Positions 32,728 through 45,693 of a DNA stretch of 64,000 bases are shown piece by piece. The notes under the pieces are model-generated. The model had not been told where the DNA came from and ran no database searches. It saw only the letters and a program-made list of their open reading frames with translations. The DNA lies in assembly GCF_001640805.2 (NCBI RefSeq), contig NC_066844.1, forward strand, positions 13,764,543 through 13,828,542, in the 5' to 3' direction. The DNA is from Lates calcarifer. Lineage: Eukaryota > Chordata > Actinopteri > Centropomidae. Made by a program: the position numbers and the translations under genes. Numbering within the stretch: the first letter of the stretch is position 1; the number at the start of each line of letters is the position of its first letter.

Positions 32728-35509
32728 ATTTTTTATTTTTTAAGAGCTACAGAGGACCCTGTCGAATAACTGGCTGAGTAGGACTCAGGAGTGTGGCAGA
32801 GTGTCCCTTTAAAGCAGAACTGTGTAACTTTGCTGAGCTACTGCTAATTGCTAAAGCTACTGTTAGTAGCTAAATGCTAAGTCACAAGTGGCTTACTGAA
32901 TCAGTAGTGTTGGTGTATTAACCACCACAAGCTGATGGTCATACCTGGTTGTAGCAGCAAAATATCTGAGTGTATTACATTAAGAAATAGAGCAATTATT
33001 GGGAGAATCTGTTATTTTTATTGTTATTTTATAAGCAAAAGGATGTCTTTGATAGACAGGTGATATCTAAGTACAGAGCAAAAATACCCGAGCAAAGAGT
33101 GCTTAGCTGTTGTTACAACTGATAAAAACATGGATGTTGTGGATTAGCACTTAAGTGTATGTAAACAGGCTTGCTGCTGGAGGCCTAAATCAGGGTCAGG
33201 CCCTAGAGTGTTTTCGAGTTAATGTGTTAGTGGGTCAGCAGTAATCTATAGACTTAACAGTAGAAATCAATTCAGATTCCCAGTCCAGAGGGGACATCAG
33301 AGGGAAGTGGCTGCATGCTTATTTAGTAAAATGGTTTCATCCAAAAAACATCTATCACAAATGTCCTAGCCCTCCTATGTTTTGCTGTAAATGTCCTTAG
33401 TGCATCTAGTGCTTTCTGTAACATAATCAGCTGAAAACATGGTTCACACTGAAAGTTGTGTCAACAGGAATCTGTTCCTCATTTGCTGTGAACCAGCTCA
33501 GCAGAGCACAGACTCTACATCTCTTTTCCTTGTTTCACGTCTGCTTTGTCCCTTCAGACAGGACATCCTGAGTAAAACAAAGAGTCTAGACCTACGTTTC
33601 ACATGCAAACCACAGACATTGTGAAACATCCCACGTTTGTTGTGTGTTTCAAAATTTACAACTCTCGTAAATGAGAAATACCACATGCAAAGAGTTTGAT
33701 GGGAAATATTGCTGTCTATAGTTTGAGGGGGGAGTGAGGGAAGTTGTCCTTTAGTATGGTTATGTATGATGTTCACTATTTATTTCACTTTAGAATAAAG
33801 CAGAAAACACTAGAATCAGCCCTGGAACGTGATTCTCAGCTGATCGTGAAGTCTTCTGGGAACCAGTTTCCACGTCATTTAGATGAAAGAGACTGCATTA
33901 AAACAAGCCCCAGTCAGACACTTGCCAGTTTGTGGACAAATTTCCCTCAAAATGCAACGCTCAAGCCCACCTCCTTATGAATTATTTAAAGAATGGACAC
34001 TGGGATGGATGTATAGGTTACCCATGTGTTTCAGTGGCTATTGACCCAGGCACTTCAGAGTAAAAGCCCCCCGTCTCAGGGGAATTTTAGTGGGAAATTA
34101 ATCACAATTCCAACAGTGCGTGGTTTATACCAGTACAACAACCTATACAAATTAGGTTAGTGATACATCATCATTTTCCCACCATGAAGACAAGAAATGA
34201 CAAGGAGAAAGAGAAAGCTGGACAGAAAGCAAACAGTAAACTATGTTTTAACTTACTTTTCACTCTGCGGTAGCAATTTTTATTTCTGTTGTCTAAGATA
34301 TAAATATGTAGCAGCTGTGTTTCGCTTTGATAGCTACACTACATGTATATATTTGAGTTAAGCTAATTCATTGTTGCAAAACATTACAGACAAATCAAAG
34401 CCAAAGAGTAATCTCTTTTATATGTTACTGCAAAGAATCTTTCAAATAATTTTATAAACTATATTTCAAACTGAATATGGTGAAATCATGATTCATAAAT
34501 GATATTTACAGGATCATTTGTTGCATTTTAGCCCATGACATGCTAAAGTAAAACCAGAGCACACAGTAGAAGAAACTGTTAGTGTGTACCATAGATGTGT
34601 GGAAGAAAAGTTAACATGATGTATAATAAACATGCTCATGGAAAACCTTAATTAGCTGTAGTTTTTGAATGCTAATGAATTAATCATTGTTTTCTAATAG
34701 AAAGTGCTGTAAAAGATACCCATTTATCCCACAGGAACATGTTTCATGTTTTCAGAACCAATGAAAGAAACCCCCAGTGAGCAAATACTAGTGCAACTAA
34801 GTGCAGCACAATAAATGCCTTTAGGGAGAGACTGACCAAAACTGTGCCACCAGCCCATCCCCATTTGGGCATTTCATTGTATCTGAGAGCATTTGTTTGC
34901 TTAAAGCATACAGAACCATTAAGTCTCCTGTTGTCTGTTTTCACCTGCCACAGTTACAGCATGTGATGTTAAAGAAAAAGTTACAAATTGAAACAGAGCA
35001 GTTTAATTTTTAAGGCGTGAAAAACATTTTTGGTGTAACATTTTTATTAAAAATGGTTGTAATTTCCCTTTTGAGCATCACCATCTATATTTCTTAGTTT
35101 ACGTAGCCTCTCAGTATTCATAAGACTTCCAAAATCAAAATATTGTATTGTGTGTGTTCTGTTGCACAGGTGGGCAGTTGAAATGTAGCAGGGAGCACCT
35201 TCTTCCTGGTGGGTTCATCCACAACCTGCGGCAGCAAAGGGGGGGCATTGAACCAAACAGATCTATGCAGCGTTACACTCCAGAGCAGACTATCCCCCTT
35301 TTTGTCTGTGTTTGCCTCCCCCTCCTTCTCATGTGTCTCTCAGACTGGGATGTAATTGCTGTGAGGCTGAGAAAATGAAAATAACAACAAAGCAAAGCCC
35401 TCTACCACCGTTCTCTCTGTCTATGCTGCTGCTGGCTTGCCTAAGAGGTTTTGGAGAGAGTGAGTGTGGGGGTAGTCGTCACTGTAATTATGCTGCTTGT
35501 ATGCCTCTC

Positions 35510-35537
35510 TCCATCCATCCATCCATCCATCCATCCC
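35510..35537 (+). repeat. ATCC tetranucleotide repeat
   Basis: About seven CCAT/ATCC units. Confidence 0.95.
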
Positions 35538-35837
35538 TCTCTTGTGATCACTCTCCATTTCTTCCTATTTTCCTCTTAAATACGCATTACACAGATCACA
35601 TATGAGCACACGCACACACACACACACTCTCTCACACACACCAGGAGAGCTGTGAGGTGATGATGTAGAGGGGATGTTCGAGAGCCTGAATGGTAATGAC
35701 CAGAATGAGACTCCCTGCACTGTGAGTGTGTGTAAGGTAAACGAGGGGGGAGGTGGATGGAAAGGGCCTGAGCTGCTATTATTACCCTCTCAGGCGCAAA
35801 TAGAAAGGTACATGGTGTCGAGTTTGGAAAAAAACAA

Positions 35838-35871
35838 AACACACACACACACACAAAAAAAAAAAAAAAAA
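35838..35871 (+). repeat. CA then A homopolymer
   Basis: About nine CA units followed by 16-17 A. Confidence 0.9.
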
Positions 35872-36600
35872 CAACAACTGTGCTTCTACAGTAGACGTAC
35901 CCCACAGCCTTGGATCCACAGTGATCAATACTGCTCAACGCTTAAAACCCCATGTGAACGTTTCACACGTATGGTGCCAGAGGGGATGGAGGCATGGTAA
36001 AGAGGCACACTGGAGACTTCTGTGAATATGCGATGCTTTGAGTCTCACAACCCCCCTCAAAGTAATTTCCTGTTGAGTTGCTGTGCTTTTCCTTTTTTCA
36101 AACCTCATCTCAATGAGTTAATTTAGTTTGCGTTGTCTTGTCAGTGGATAGTTAAGGAGCTTTGCACAGTGCAGTAGACAATGGAGATGGGAGGCTGGAT
36201 AGGTGCTCACCCACTAGAGCTTAGCATTCATCATTAATGGAGTGTTACATGAGACTCTTTTACTGGGTTAATACTGGAAACCTAAAACCACCAGCCTAGG
36301 CCGATACTCACGCACACATTGTCAATGTGTGTGATCCCAGACCACAGACACTGCTCACCCTCCAACTTGTATCCCCTTCAGTTTAGAAAGAAAGAAATCA
36401 TCCAGCTGCAGTCACCTTCACTGCTGCAGCTTGGGATGAGGAGGAGGAGGAGGTACGAGGGGAGGGAAGTCATTATCACCTGCCCCGTGGACCGAAACCG
36501 AGCACCCCGCTGGTCCACTCAGACAGGCCAGGCTGAGCTCTGTGACAGGGACAGAGAGCTGTGGAGAGAGAATGTATGTTAGCAGTAACATGGAGGAAAG

Positions 36601-39439
36601 ATGTAGGTGTGTGGCGAAACAATGATGAGGAAACCATGTTAGAGGAAACCCTGTAATTCAATAGAAAACGCCGTCTTTGATCTAGAGGTCTTTTCAAAGT
36701 TGCATTGTGTTGCTGAGAGGCTTGGTTGCTTCCTTTTGAAATACATGGGTTATCCTATATGAGTGTATGTATATTTTTTCCCCCACTGTACTGTACTCTA
36801 TTGTGATAGGTGGCACACATCTTGTATAATTGAATTGGGCACATTTACAAAAGCATGCTCTTTCAAGACAACAATGTGTTGTGGTGTCCATCAGCAGCAT
36901 TGGCCTCTTTAGTTACAGTCAGTTGATAGAAATGAATGATGTCAGGTCAGTGTTTGGTGACACTGTGGCCTGATAGAAAGCTGATATGGAGATGGTGTGC
37001 AGGGCACAGTTGTAACAGGTGTCAAGCACACTGGGAGGAAAGATAATACTGTGTCCCCAAAGGGAGGCTGGGGAAAATTTGACTAATCACTGAGGTCATT
37101 CCTCCAAATTATTATGGTTCAAGCTTCTCAACTGAGGGTTTGCTGCTTGTTTCAGATGTATATAACTGTAAATTTTATGTAAGTATTCAAAAATAATAAA
37201 CAAATTAAATCATGTTGAGAATATACAATAGATTATCACTTAAAGTAATGATATACTATCTCTTATAAACAATTTTTTATTTGTGATTTATTTAATGCTA
37301 AGTCACAAATATAATCCTGGTTTAGTGGAATTAGGTTACAGAAATCAGTAATATTTATTTTAGTTGCCATGTAAATTTCTATTTAGATTGAACTCAAACT
37401 GATATGAAGCCAGCTGAGGTTGGTAAGTCTTTATTGCTGTGCTGTGTTTGACATTGTGTGGCACATCCCTTGATTAGCATGGAATCCTTGTAATTTATCT
37501 AACTGTCCAGATGACTGATGATATGTGTGTTCTGCAAAAATGAAATTCCACCCAGATACAGACTCAGACTACTTTAAGGCTGAAACTGTTATCAGAATAG
37601 GAGAATCTGTAATTAAACAACACAATAGGAAATTAAATGAAATATTTCAGCTGATGCAGCTGTGATGTTAGACTTCATTATTTACTTTACCACTTGATAA
37701 CAGTAGAACAAACTGTAAACAAAACACTGACATATTAATATGATATGTTATTACAAATATTGCAAACGTGTCAGTAAGCAGTTGCCTACAAACACATTCA
37801 GCAGAGCTGTGTTTCCAAGTCCAGTATTCACTTTCCTTTTAGCTCTGATTCAATCTCCACCAACCTCTAATAAAATTTTCAGGCTCTTTTGCCACTAGCA
37901 AGATTCTCTGCAGAGCTGAGAGGAACTGCCGAGTCACGTGATAATTCTCCATCATTGCAAGCCATACCTCTCATTCTACATATATTCATTTGACCCATTC
38001 TTAATATAAAATGTTTAATTTTACAGCTCTCACTGAGATTATTTTGGTCTCCGCAGCGACTGTTCGAATATTTGTACAATTAATTGTACAATTAAAGGCT
38101 TAATTTGTTCACATTATGTCTTCTCTAAAAAATTAATTATTTAAAAGCAATGAAACATGTTTTCCATCTGCAGTGTGGCAGCTGTTTCAGAATATTCAAA
38201 GGGTTGCACAGGAAAAGTACCAAATTAGACATAGCAGCAGTAAAGCAGGAACAGATGCCCAGTTTGGAGGCTTTTTGCTCTACAAGCGTTACCTACTTAT
38301 AAATCCCCATTTGACTCTCAGTGAACTCACCCTCCCTTCAAATCACAGCACCTCTTGAAATCGTTCTGACAGAGCTGGAACCTTTGAGAGCTCTCAGTCC
38401 ATTGAGAGCTTTTGTATTTATACAGCAGGACACGAATAGAGATTTTCTGCCATATTGGTGGTTTTTGTATACTGACAGGACAGTAGCAATTTTCCTCTGA
38501 GACCACTTTCTTTGTGATGCCTATAATTTAACCCACGCAGGTTCTGCTGTGCATCTGCATAGCATGCTAACTTGCTGAGTTCAGTTTTCAGCATACAGTG
38601 GATCAGTTGTGATTTCTCAGGCATGTGTTGTGTCTCCCCAGATAAGGCCATGTAACTGATCTGATTATCTAGTTAGTAAATTGGATTGAGAGTGATAAGC
38701 CAGAGGGTGTCATTACCTTACATCATCTAAATGCAGATATCAGCTGCCAGAACTATGCTAATTGCAGTTTGTAACAGCAAAATGGATTTAGACACTTCAG
38801 TGTGTCTATACAGTATGTAAATGTATTGGTTTTATTGAGGGGAGTTGTAACCCTTGCAGGGGATTTTAGAGTTCATGGCTCCACTTGTGTTAAGGGAACA
38901 CAGAACAGACAATATCCTAGCAGCTTAACTAGCATTAGTCTTGTTAATGTAAAAGTTGAGGTCTGGACTGGCTGTGGCTCTGATACTGCTATGTTAATAA
39001 GCTCAATATGAACTGTGACCATCTCCTGGTTCTCCACACACTCTCCCCCAAGCATCATTCACAATTATGGATGGAAACTGAATGGATGACTTGTCTTAAT
39101 TCACTTATATTTTTCCTACATGGCTTGTAATTTATGGAGAAAGGACAGTGTAATTCCCAGCATATAGCCCTGAATGAAATCAGCTTTGTGCTGTTGACAT
39201 CCACTGTGAACTGTGAGTGAACTGTGATGGTTTGTTGAATGACAGATGATTTATAAATATCATAAAACATAATCATATAGATGTTTTTTTAATGGCTCAT
39301 CAGTTTTCTTTCAGAAATTTTGAAAAAAATGTAAATATCATATTTATATGAGTTAATCAAGTTTTATGCATCTCAGAAGCCAAACCATTTTAAATTATTC
39401 TGTTTTTTTTTTTCTCCTTGCAATAATTACCACCCGACA
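36601..39439. other. frmd4b intron 1, no gene seen
   Basis: AT-rich non-coding DNA. Confidence 0.45.
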
Positions 39440-39457
39440 CCCCCCCCCCCCCCCCCC
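39440..39457 (+). repeat. 18-base C homopolymer
   Basis: An uninterrupted C run just left of the candidate conserved block at 39480-40110. Confidence 0.95.
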
Positions 39458-39479
39458 ACCCAACACTCATTACAGCCCT

Positions 39480-40110
39480 TCACTTATGGTGTCTCCTCCC
39501 CTCCCCCTCATCTGCTTCCTCCACATTGCTTTCTCTTTGTTTCTTTTGGACGCTTGCAGAGATGTCCACAGCGACTATTCATATCTTCCATCACTTGGCT
39601 ATGATATTGAAAACTAATGACACGAGCGCTTTATGTTCCCTCTAAGAAATGTCTGGGTAAATCTGGGCACAGTCCCTTGGGGCAACATTTTGTTGCAGCA
39701 GACAGTGTGGTGCTGTTGGCTGACACTGCGGCCTCTGCCCCCCGCATGCTTCCCCCGGCCTGACCTCCTCCTCTTCATAGCATCTGGGTTATACACACAC
39801 GGTTTGTCATGGCCTGTGGCCTCTAGTGTGCCCCCAAGCGTTGTCCCATACAGGAAGAGGAGCTGGCCCCAAATCCCCAGACACAACTGACAAGCCGATA
39901 GGCGGATGGTGGCAGCATGAAGCCCCAGGCCCTCGCCTCTTTCCCTGCCTTCTTTTCTTTTTCAACCCCCTGCCTGGCCACACAAAGCCGGGCTTGACTG
40001 TACCGCCTAAGCACGCACAAAAAGCTTTTCTGTCTCTTCATTCATTTGCCTAAATGGAGCTTTATCACATGGTGTTAATTGGCTGTAATTAAGATGTCTT
40101 GTGGTTTCTT
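39480..40110. other. Candidate regulatory block in frmd4b intron 1
   Basis: About 630 bp of mixed-composition, non-repetitive sequence. It ends in an AT-rich segment with several homeodomain-like cores (TTAATTGGC and GTAATTAAG around 40076-40092). No convincing exon is seen. Its texture is like conserved non-coding elements near developmental genes; conservation itself cannot be seen here. Confidence 0.35.
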
Positions 40111-43100
40111 AAACAGATGTGGTGACAGTTTCAGTCAAGATGGATAATGGCAACCTCTCACTTACTGGCGTGGTTGTCAAATCTGAAGGCCTTAGGGTAG
40201 ACATGTTTTAAAAATTGGAGTTCCTTTTTTCATTATTTACAACTTGAAATAAAAGACAAGTCTGCAGTATGTCCGGAGGAGAATAAACAACAGAGAGATA
40301 ACAGACAATATTTCTTTATCAGGATACTCTTATGAGGCTTGCAGTAGCAAAGCCCATTAAAAGGTAGGGCATACTCTATGCATGACCAGAAATGGCCCTC
40401 CTTCATGTTTTATGAACTTAATCTATTCATGTATGATGAATGACTGCAAATCTTTCTCCTATCAAGTATCATGACTTCTGACAGCTGTGTCCACCTGCTC
40501 CATTTCTAACCACAAGTAACAGCCAGGGAGCTTGATAAGCGTGCGGGCAGGGTCCTGTGAGGCAAAGACATCAACCATCCTGCATATTTGTGTATGTTAT
40601 GCAGTGTGTCAGGCATGCTGAATAGAATGTCTTCCATTCAGAGTGTCAGCTGCAGTCTCAGTATGTGGCACAGCTCGTCAGCTGTAGGCCAGTGTGGTTG
40701 ACAGCTGTTTGCCTGGCCTGCTCAGGCTCTGTTACATTCACTCCGAGGCCTTCCCCTTTTAGACAATTAATCTACCACTTACTGTACATGGTAATTGCCA
40801 TCCCATGTTTGAAATGAGCCCGGGGACAGGGAACTGTGATGATCTTGGCAGCGCGGCTGCCCCCATCATGTCCTGCCTTGTATTCTCAACAGATTCAGGC
40901 CTATTAATACTGAACTTCTGGGACTGAACAGAGCAACTGGCTAAATTGTAACAGCCTGCCAGTCTGTATTCTTATTAAGCTTTCAATCCAGGCATCACAA
41001 GTGAAATGAGGCCCTTATGACATTGGCATAAAGGTAATGGGAAAACCCTCCAGACTACATAATTTACCACACAATTTCCAGCACTAAATGTATTTCCTCT
41101 TTTTGCTCCCAAAGGGTTGTGTGCCACTCACTTTCCCCATCTGCTGGCTTTAGAGAGGCATTGCAGCGTGAACACTGAATACGTCAGCCAATGCTGCACA
41201 TCCACAACAATTGATTGTACTCTGCCTGAGGGAGAAAGTATAACAACAGCTTGAAGAAAGTGAGCCTTTAAGTGAGCAGAGTCTTGTGTGCAGCACATGA
41301 CTTGTGTAGAGAAATGGAGTGACACTAAAGTGACATCAGAGAGGGTGACAGGACCACGATGTGAGGTCATGGTGTTTGCAGCAGTGGTACCAGGCTGGAG
41401 ACAGGGAGAGGTGGAGATTGGTTAGACAACAGTTATGTAGGCCATACAGAGTGAACCAGGCAAGGGATAATGCTGGTGAAAATATATTATTGCAGAGGAG
41501 CACTTAACCTAAAATTAAATTCTACATGCATCCTCTAAAATGGACAAACTCAGCTTGTTTGGTTCAAGAGTTGAGAGCATGCAAGTGTGAAGCTATCATG
41601 TTGATGTCATCCAGGAGACAGGGGACCCTCATTTTGAGATTACTGAATTGATTATTAAATACTCAAAGTTTAAAGATGTAGTAATCAGTATTTTTTAACA
41701 ATGGATCACATGACCTTGTGTGATGTGAATGGAGTCACTTGTAGTGATGAAGAGTAGAATTTTCTCTCTGCATTTCCCCTCAGATTTATGGAGCATTTTA
41801 GCATCTTTCACCTTATTGTTTTGATTTCATGACCTGCAACTCTATTTTGTTTCACTCTCAGTAGCCTCATTTCCAGACACAGTGGGGAGGGGATTTCTGA
41901 AAAGAAAGCACAAATAAATCCACTATCATACATGCCAAAAATCAGACATCCAAAGTTAGTGACTAGTTAGTGAAGACCGGCGCATATAGCTGCTAAAGAG
42001 CCACATATATACATCAAAAGGTGGTAGAAACTGTAACAAAACAAAGGAAAAAAAAGAATATAGGATGTTTACCTAGTGGGCCAAACAATTCAAATTGAAG
42101 CAAACATTGCTATGCATCTGCTGGATGTATGAATTGGCAACAGATTGATAACATGTTAGGCATATCAACTCCCTAAGGTGATTATATGTCAGATGTTTAC
42201 AGCTTGTCCCACGAAGTGGCCAAAAAATCAGTCAATGTAAGGGTATGCATGTTAGCAATATACATACACATACAGCATATTATTAGTGCATGCAACATGG
42301 CTGCATGTTTTGAGATGGATTCCAGAGACATGGACACATGTAAACAGACAACTTGAGGATCAGATGCTTATTGTACATCTCCCAGAGTTAGCGCAGACAG
42401 ATAATTCCCACTTTCCCCAGGGATGCCCTCTCTGAGCGTAGACTCCCACAGTTTGATTCTAGCTGAGGTCATCGCCTCTTCCTACATCTTCACCCCACCA
42501 AAACCCCGCTACAGAGTGTGGAAATCGACTGGGATTATCTGCCGCCTGCAGGCATTCCGCATATGTGTGTGCGCTTGTGTGTTTTCACAAGAAGTGTGCG
42601 TAGCTTCCAGTAGACTCTCTTGGAATGAAAAATAACCACTACTGACTACTGACTACACTGAATAGACTATTTTAAGACATTTAATTAATTTTGTCATCTT
42701 ACAGTCTTAATAGAAATAGGTTTTCTGTTATTTGCATACTCCAGAATGAGCTGACCTTTTCCTGATTCATTTTGTCAACTGTTTCTAGACAAGTCATCTG
42801 AAGTAAGTGGAAAGTTGGCATTTTTATAACTCAGAAATATGTGCTGCAGATGCATCTGAAACCCTGCAGCTTACGTATTAACATTACGTGGACCAGAACA
42901 CGCTGCTCTGCTCTACACACGTGGCAATCATGTGTGATCACTAGGGGCTCATATTCACCATATGTTTAGCTGTCTTGCCCATTGTCGCTCCAGGCAGCTG
43001 TGGCCTCACACGTCTGTCCATGTTTATCATGGTTAGCTGGTCACGGTGTATCTATACCTTCAAATGAATCCTGCCTTCCAAAAATAGATCCATCCGGTTC

Positions 43101-43479
43101 GTGCAATACTGGATTACAGCATCAATAGTATTTAATCCTGTTAGGATACCTTTTGCACTCAAAAAAAAAGCTTTAAAATGACAGGAGAGGAGTGAAATTA
43201 TCTTCCTTAATAGTGTTCACTGCAGAAATAACATGTTTCCTGTGTCATTTATTGGTTAAACTCTATCCTTTATTAATCTTACATTTATTTGAATTTCTTC
43301 CCATCCACCTTCAGTACATGTTAACAGGCTTAGAACATCTATTGTAGTTGACAAACAGTATATTTGTAAATTAACTGCTAACCTGGAATTTGTTTTCCAT
43401 TGTTTCTTTCTTGCCAAGAGTTAGATAAGAAGATAAATCCAACTCTTATGTCTGAATGGTAAATATGAAGCTTCATCCA
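40111..43479. other. frmd4b intron 1, middle
   Basis: No exon was recognised. The segment 40640-41060 is again non-repetitive and mixed in composition; the remainder is ordinary AT-rich intron. Confidence 0.4.
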
Positions 43480-43980
43480 GCAGCTGGTTAGTTGGCTTAG
43501 CATATAAACTGGAAACAGGGGGAAACAGAGTCATTTCTATCTTCCCAGGGTCCTAGATTCCCCAGCTCTACAGTGCACATAGCTGGAACCTGAAAAAGAT
43601 GTTCCCCTGTTCTGTATTCATGAAATAGGATACACAGTAGAAAGAGGTTTTCTGCTCCCCAGCACTGCTGTAGACCTGATAGTCTTGAACTTGAGGGAAC
43701 TTATCAGCTTATTAGCTTTAATTAATATTTATTAAACATTTTCACTTGAAACTGGAAGAACAGAATACTGAACCAAATCTACCTACCAGCACCTACCAGC
43801 AGTTATGGTGTTGTCTTGTTTGTTTACAAAAACTGAATTGTAGAAATAACATGTTTGTGGTACAACAATCATAATTTTCAAACAGACGTGAGACTGGTGT
43901 TGATCTTTTTATGTAACTTGTGGTAAAAAAAAAAAAAAAAAAGCTAGTAAGCTAATCCTGCTACTAATACAGTACAATGA
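43480..43980 (+). repeat. Longest copy of the AAGACTGG-family teleost repeat
   Basis: It contains GGTTAGTTGGCTTAGCATAT, AAACTGGAAACAGGGGGAAA, TACCTACCAGCACCTACCAG and a terminal 18-base A run (43925-43942), giving the longest extent of the family in this window. Confidence 0.6.
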
Positions 43981-45430
43981 CCTGTTTGTGCCAAACTGAA
44001 GATGTGCATTCATACTACTCTTTGTGAATTACCCATAATCCCATTTTCTGTGAAAGCCCATTGTCACAGCTGTCTGCCACTGCTTAGTATGGCTGGTTCA
44101 GTGACTAAACCATGCAATAATTGATATGTTCATTTCCAACATGTATGCTTTGGAGCGGATTTACATTTAACATGCATGCAATTACATGCATGATTGATCA
44201 AATTGGCGATTTTGTTTATTATTTGCTTATGTGTATAGACTGGTAGAGTACACTTGGACAGTTCTATAACTGGAAACTGTTTGCCACTGTCTGAGCAACC
44301 ACACTGGCCTCCTCAATAATAGTAGATGGGACAGAAAACAGCATTACTAATTTACTCTATCTTCTGTGTGTTTCAGAGAATTATTGATAGGAAATATTCA
44401 GTAACACGTCTGCCTCTTGTACCTTTAGTCTAGATCCCTCCTCTGTGTTATTTCGGCGGATGTAGAGGTCACAGTGTTCCCGTTCTGAGACAATTACGTT
44501 GATCATTTTCAATGAAACAGCACCGTGTTGACTGTGGACACTTAAGTATTCTTGGAAACTGGATTCATACAAACAAACAGCTAGATATTGTTTCCACATG
44601 GACTGCAACACGTTCCTGCTGAGAGCTGTTCCATGTCAGCTGTTTTTTTGTCTTGTTTATCTGAGTCAGGTGTACGGCCTGTGCAAAAGAGGGCGTCTTA
44701 TAGTCAGTCACAGGCGATTTTACGTCTACATTTTTAACATCAAAACCTCTCTAAATGTTTTTTCCATGCAGTTTCACTTTTAGTTTTTCCCTGTCAGTTC
44801 TCCAATCCCTGCTGATCCAAACAGGACCAATTATTTTTAGTGTTCCTGCAGAATATAATGGGTGGGGATGTCTGGTCTCCTCAGGAAATTGCTCCCACAT
44901 CCCAGACAAAGTGTCAGGCCATTCCCACACCCTTTCAGACAATGAAATTGAAACACATACTGAAATTAAACAATAAAATAAAAGATGAAGTCATTCATCC
45001 TAATTTGGACAACGGATCTTTTGGTACAACCTTGTTTTGTGATCTTTATTTTTACAGTGGAGAAAAGAATCTACTGAACAAAATATTGTCAAAACAATGT
45101 GAGTTACAGAGCAAAGTATTTATGACTTTAGAGGTTGAGCAGCCAGCCGGAGTTTCTGTTTCTGTGTACATTTTGTTTGTATACAAGTGTGTTTATGTGG
45201 AGGGGAGCTGGAGCCTCTGCAGCAGGGGCCTCGTGGTTCTGTCCTGCCCTCCCCTGCACACTATGAGGCAGTGTTTTGGACCAGGGCCCAGGACCAAGCC
45301 TGAGGCACGCTGCTCCGCTCCAGCCTCTCCAGAGCGCCGACTCTCACTGACATTACATCAGCTGGGGAGACACAGTAGACAGTGTGTGTGTGTGTGTGTG
45401 TGTGTGCTGGAGTGTAGATGCTCCTTTCAG
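43981..45430. other. frmd4b intron 1, 3' end
   Basis: No exon was recognised. A GT microsatellite at 45382-45406 lies just before the acceptor candidate TTTCAG (45425-45430). The segment 45200-45380 is GC-rich and might be an alternative promoter directly upstream of the first coding exon. Confidence 0.4.
45382..45406 (+). repeat. GT microsatellite
   Basis: About 12 GT units, 126 bp upstream of the frmd4b start codon. Confidence 0.95.
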
Positions 45431-45531
45431 CTTGTTGCTCTGAAGCAAAACAAAGTCGTGTGCAGATCATCTCTTCCTGGTTCTGAATCTGTGAGGTATC
45501 ATCAGTAGAGGTAGAAAAGGCACTGACAGCG

Positions 45532-45693
45532 ATGGCTGTGCGCATCATACGTGGAATGGAAGACCTGGTGGCATCAGGCAGCCAGCTTGTCTGGAGCCTG
45601 GCGCATCAGACCCTGAGGAGGTGGTATAACCGTGGGCTGATGCCATGCAGACGCTTTCTGGAGGCCTGGTTCAGGATTGGAAAATGCTACCAG
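45532..45693 (+). CDS. frmd4b: frmd4b first coding exon: 54-residue N-terminal extension
   Basis: The 54 codons start at ATG 45532 and end KCYQ at a GTATGG donor, exactly in phase with the next exon's ATG. The peptide has the pattern GxEDLxxSGSxxVWxL followed by TLRRWY, then Cys/Trp-rich positions. As I recall it, human FRMD4B also opens with a 54-residue segment of the same pattern ending in YQ before MTEGR. No signal peptide is evident. A TTTCAG acceptor candidate ends at 45430, so the exon may run 45431-45693 with about 100 bp of 5' UTR, joined to a remote non-coding exon. Confidence 0.88.

Larger units (their letters stand above)
30820..35147. other. frmd4b intron 1 (inferred), left part
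   Basis: No coding exon was recognised. It holds a CA microsatellite at 31796-31822 and, near 32700-32900, a repeat fragment with the hairpin at 32704-32727 and the phrase TTTAAAGCAGAACTGTGTAA, which has the texture of a dispersed fish repeat. Confidence 0.45.
35148..36600. other. Non-repetitive GC-richer block with microsatellites, frmd4b intron 1
   Basis: Mixed-composition sequence broken by ATCC (35510-35537) and CA (35605-35641, 35838-35860) tracts. No open frame with splice signals was recognised. It is a candidate regulatory region only because it stands out from the AT-rich, repeat-laden flanks. Confidence 0.35.

Noticed and set aside
44840..45508. Longest open frame of the window, 222 codons on the plus strand just before frmd4b
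   Set aside because: It runs through a GT microsatellite, has no family-like segment, stops before the real frmd4b ATG and is in no relation to its frame.
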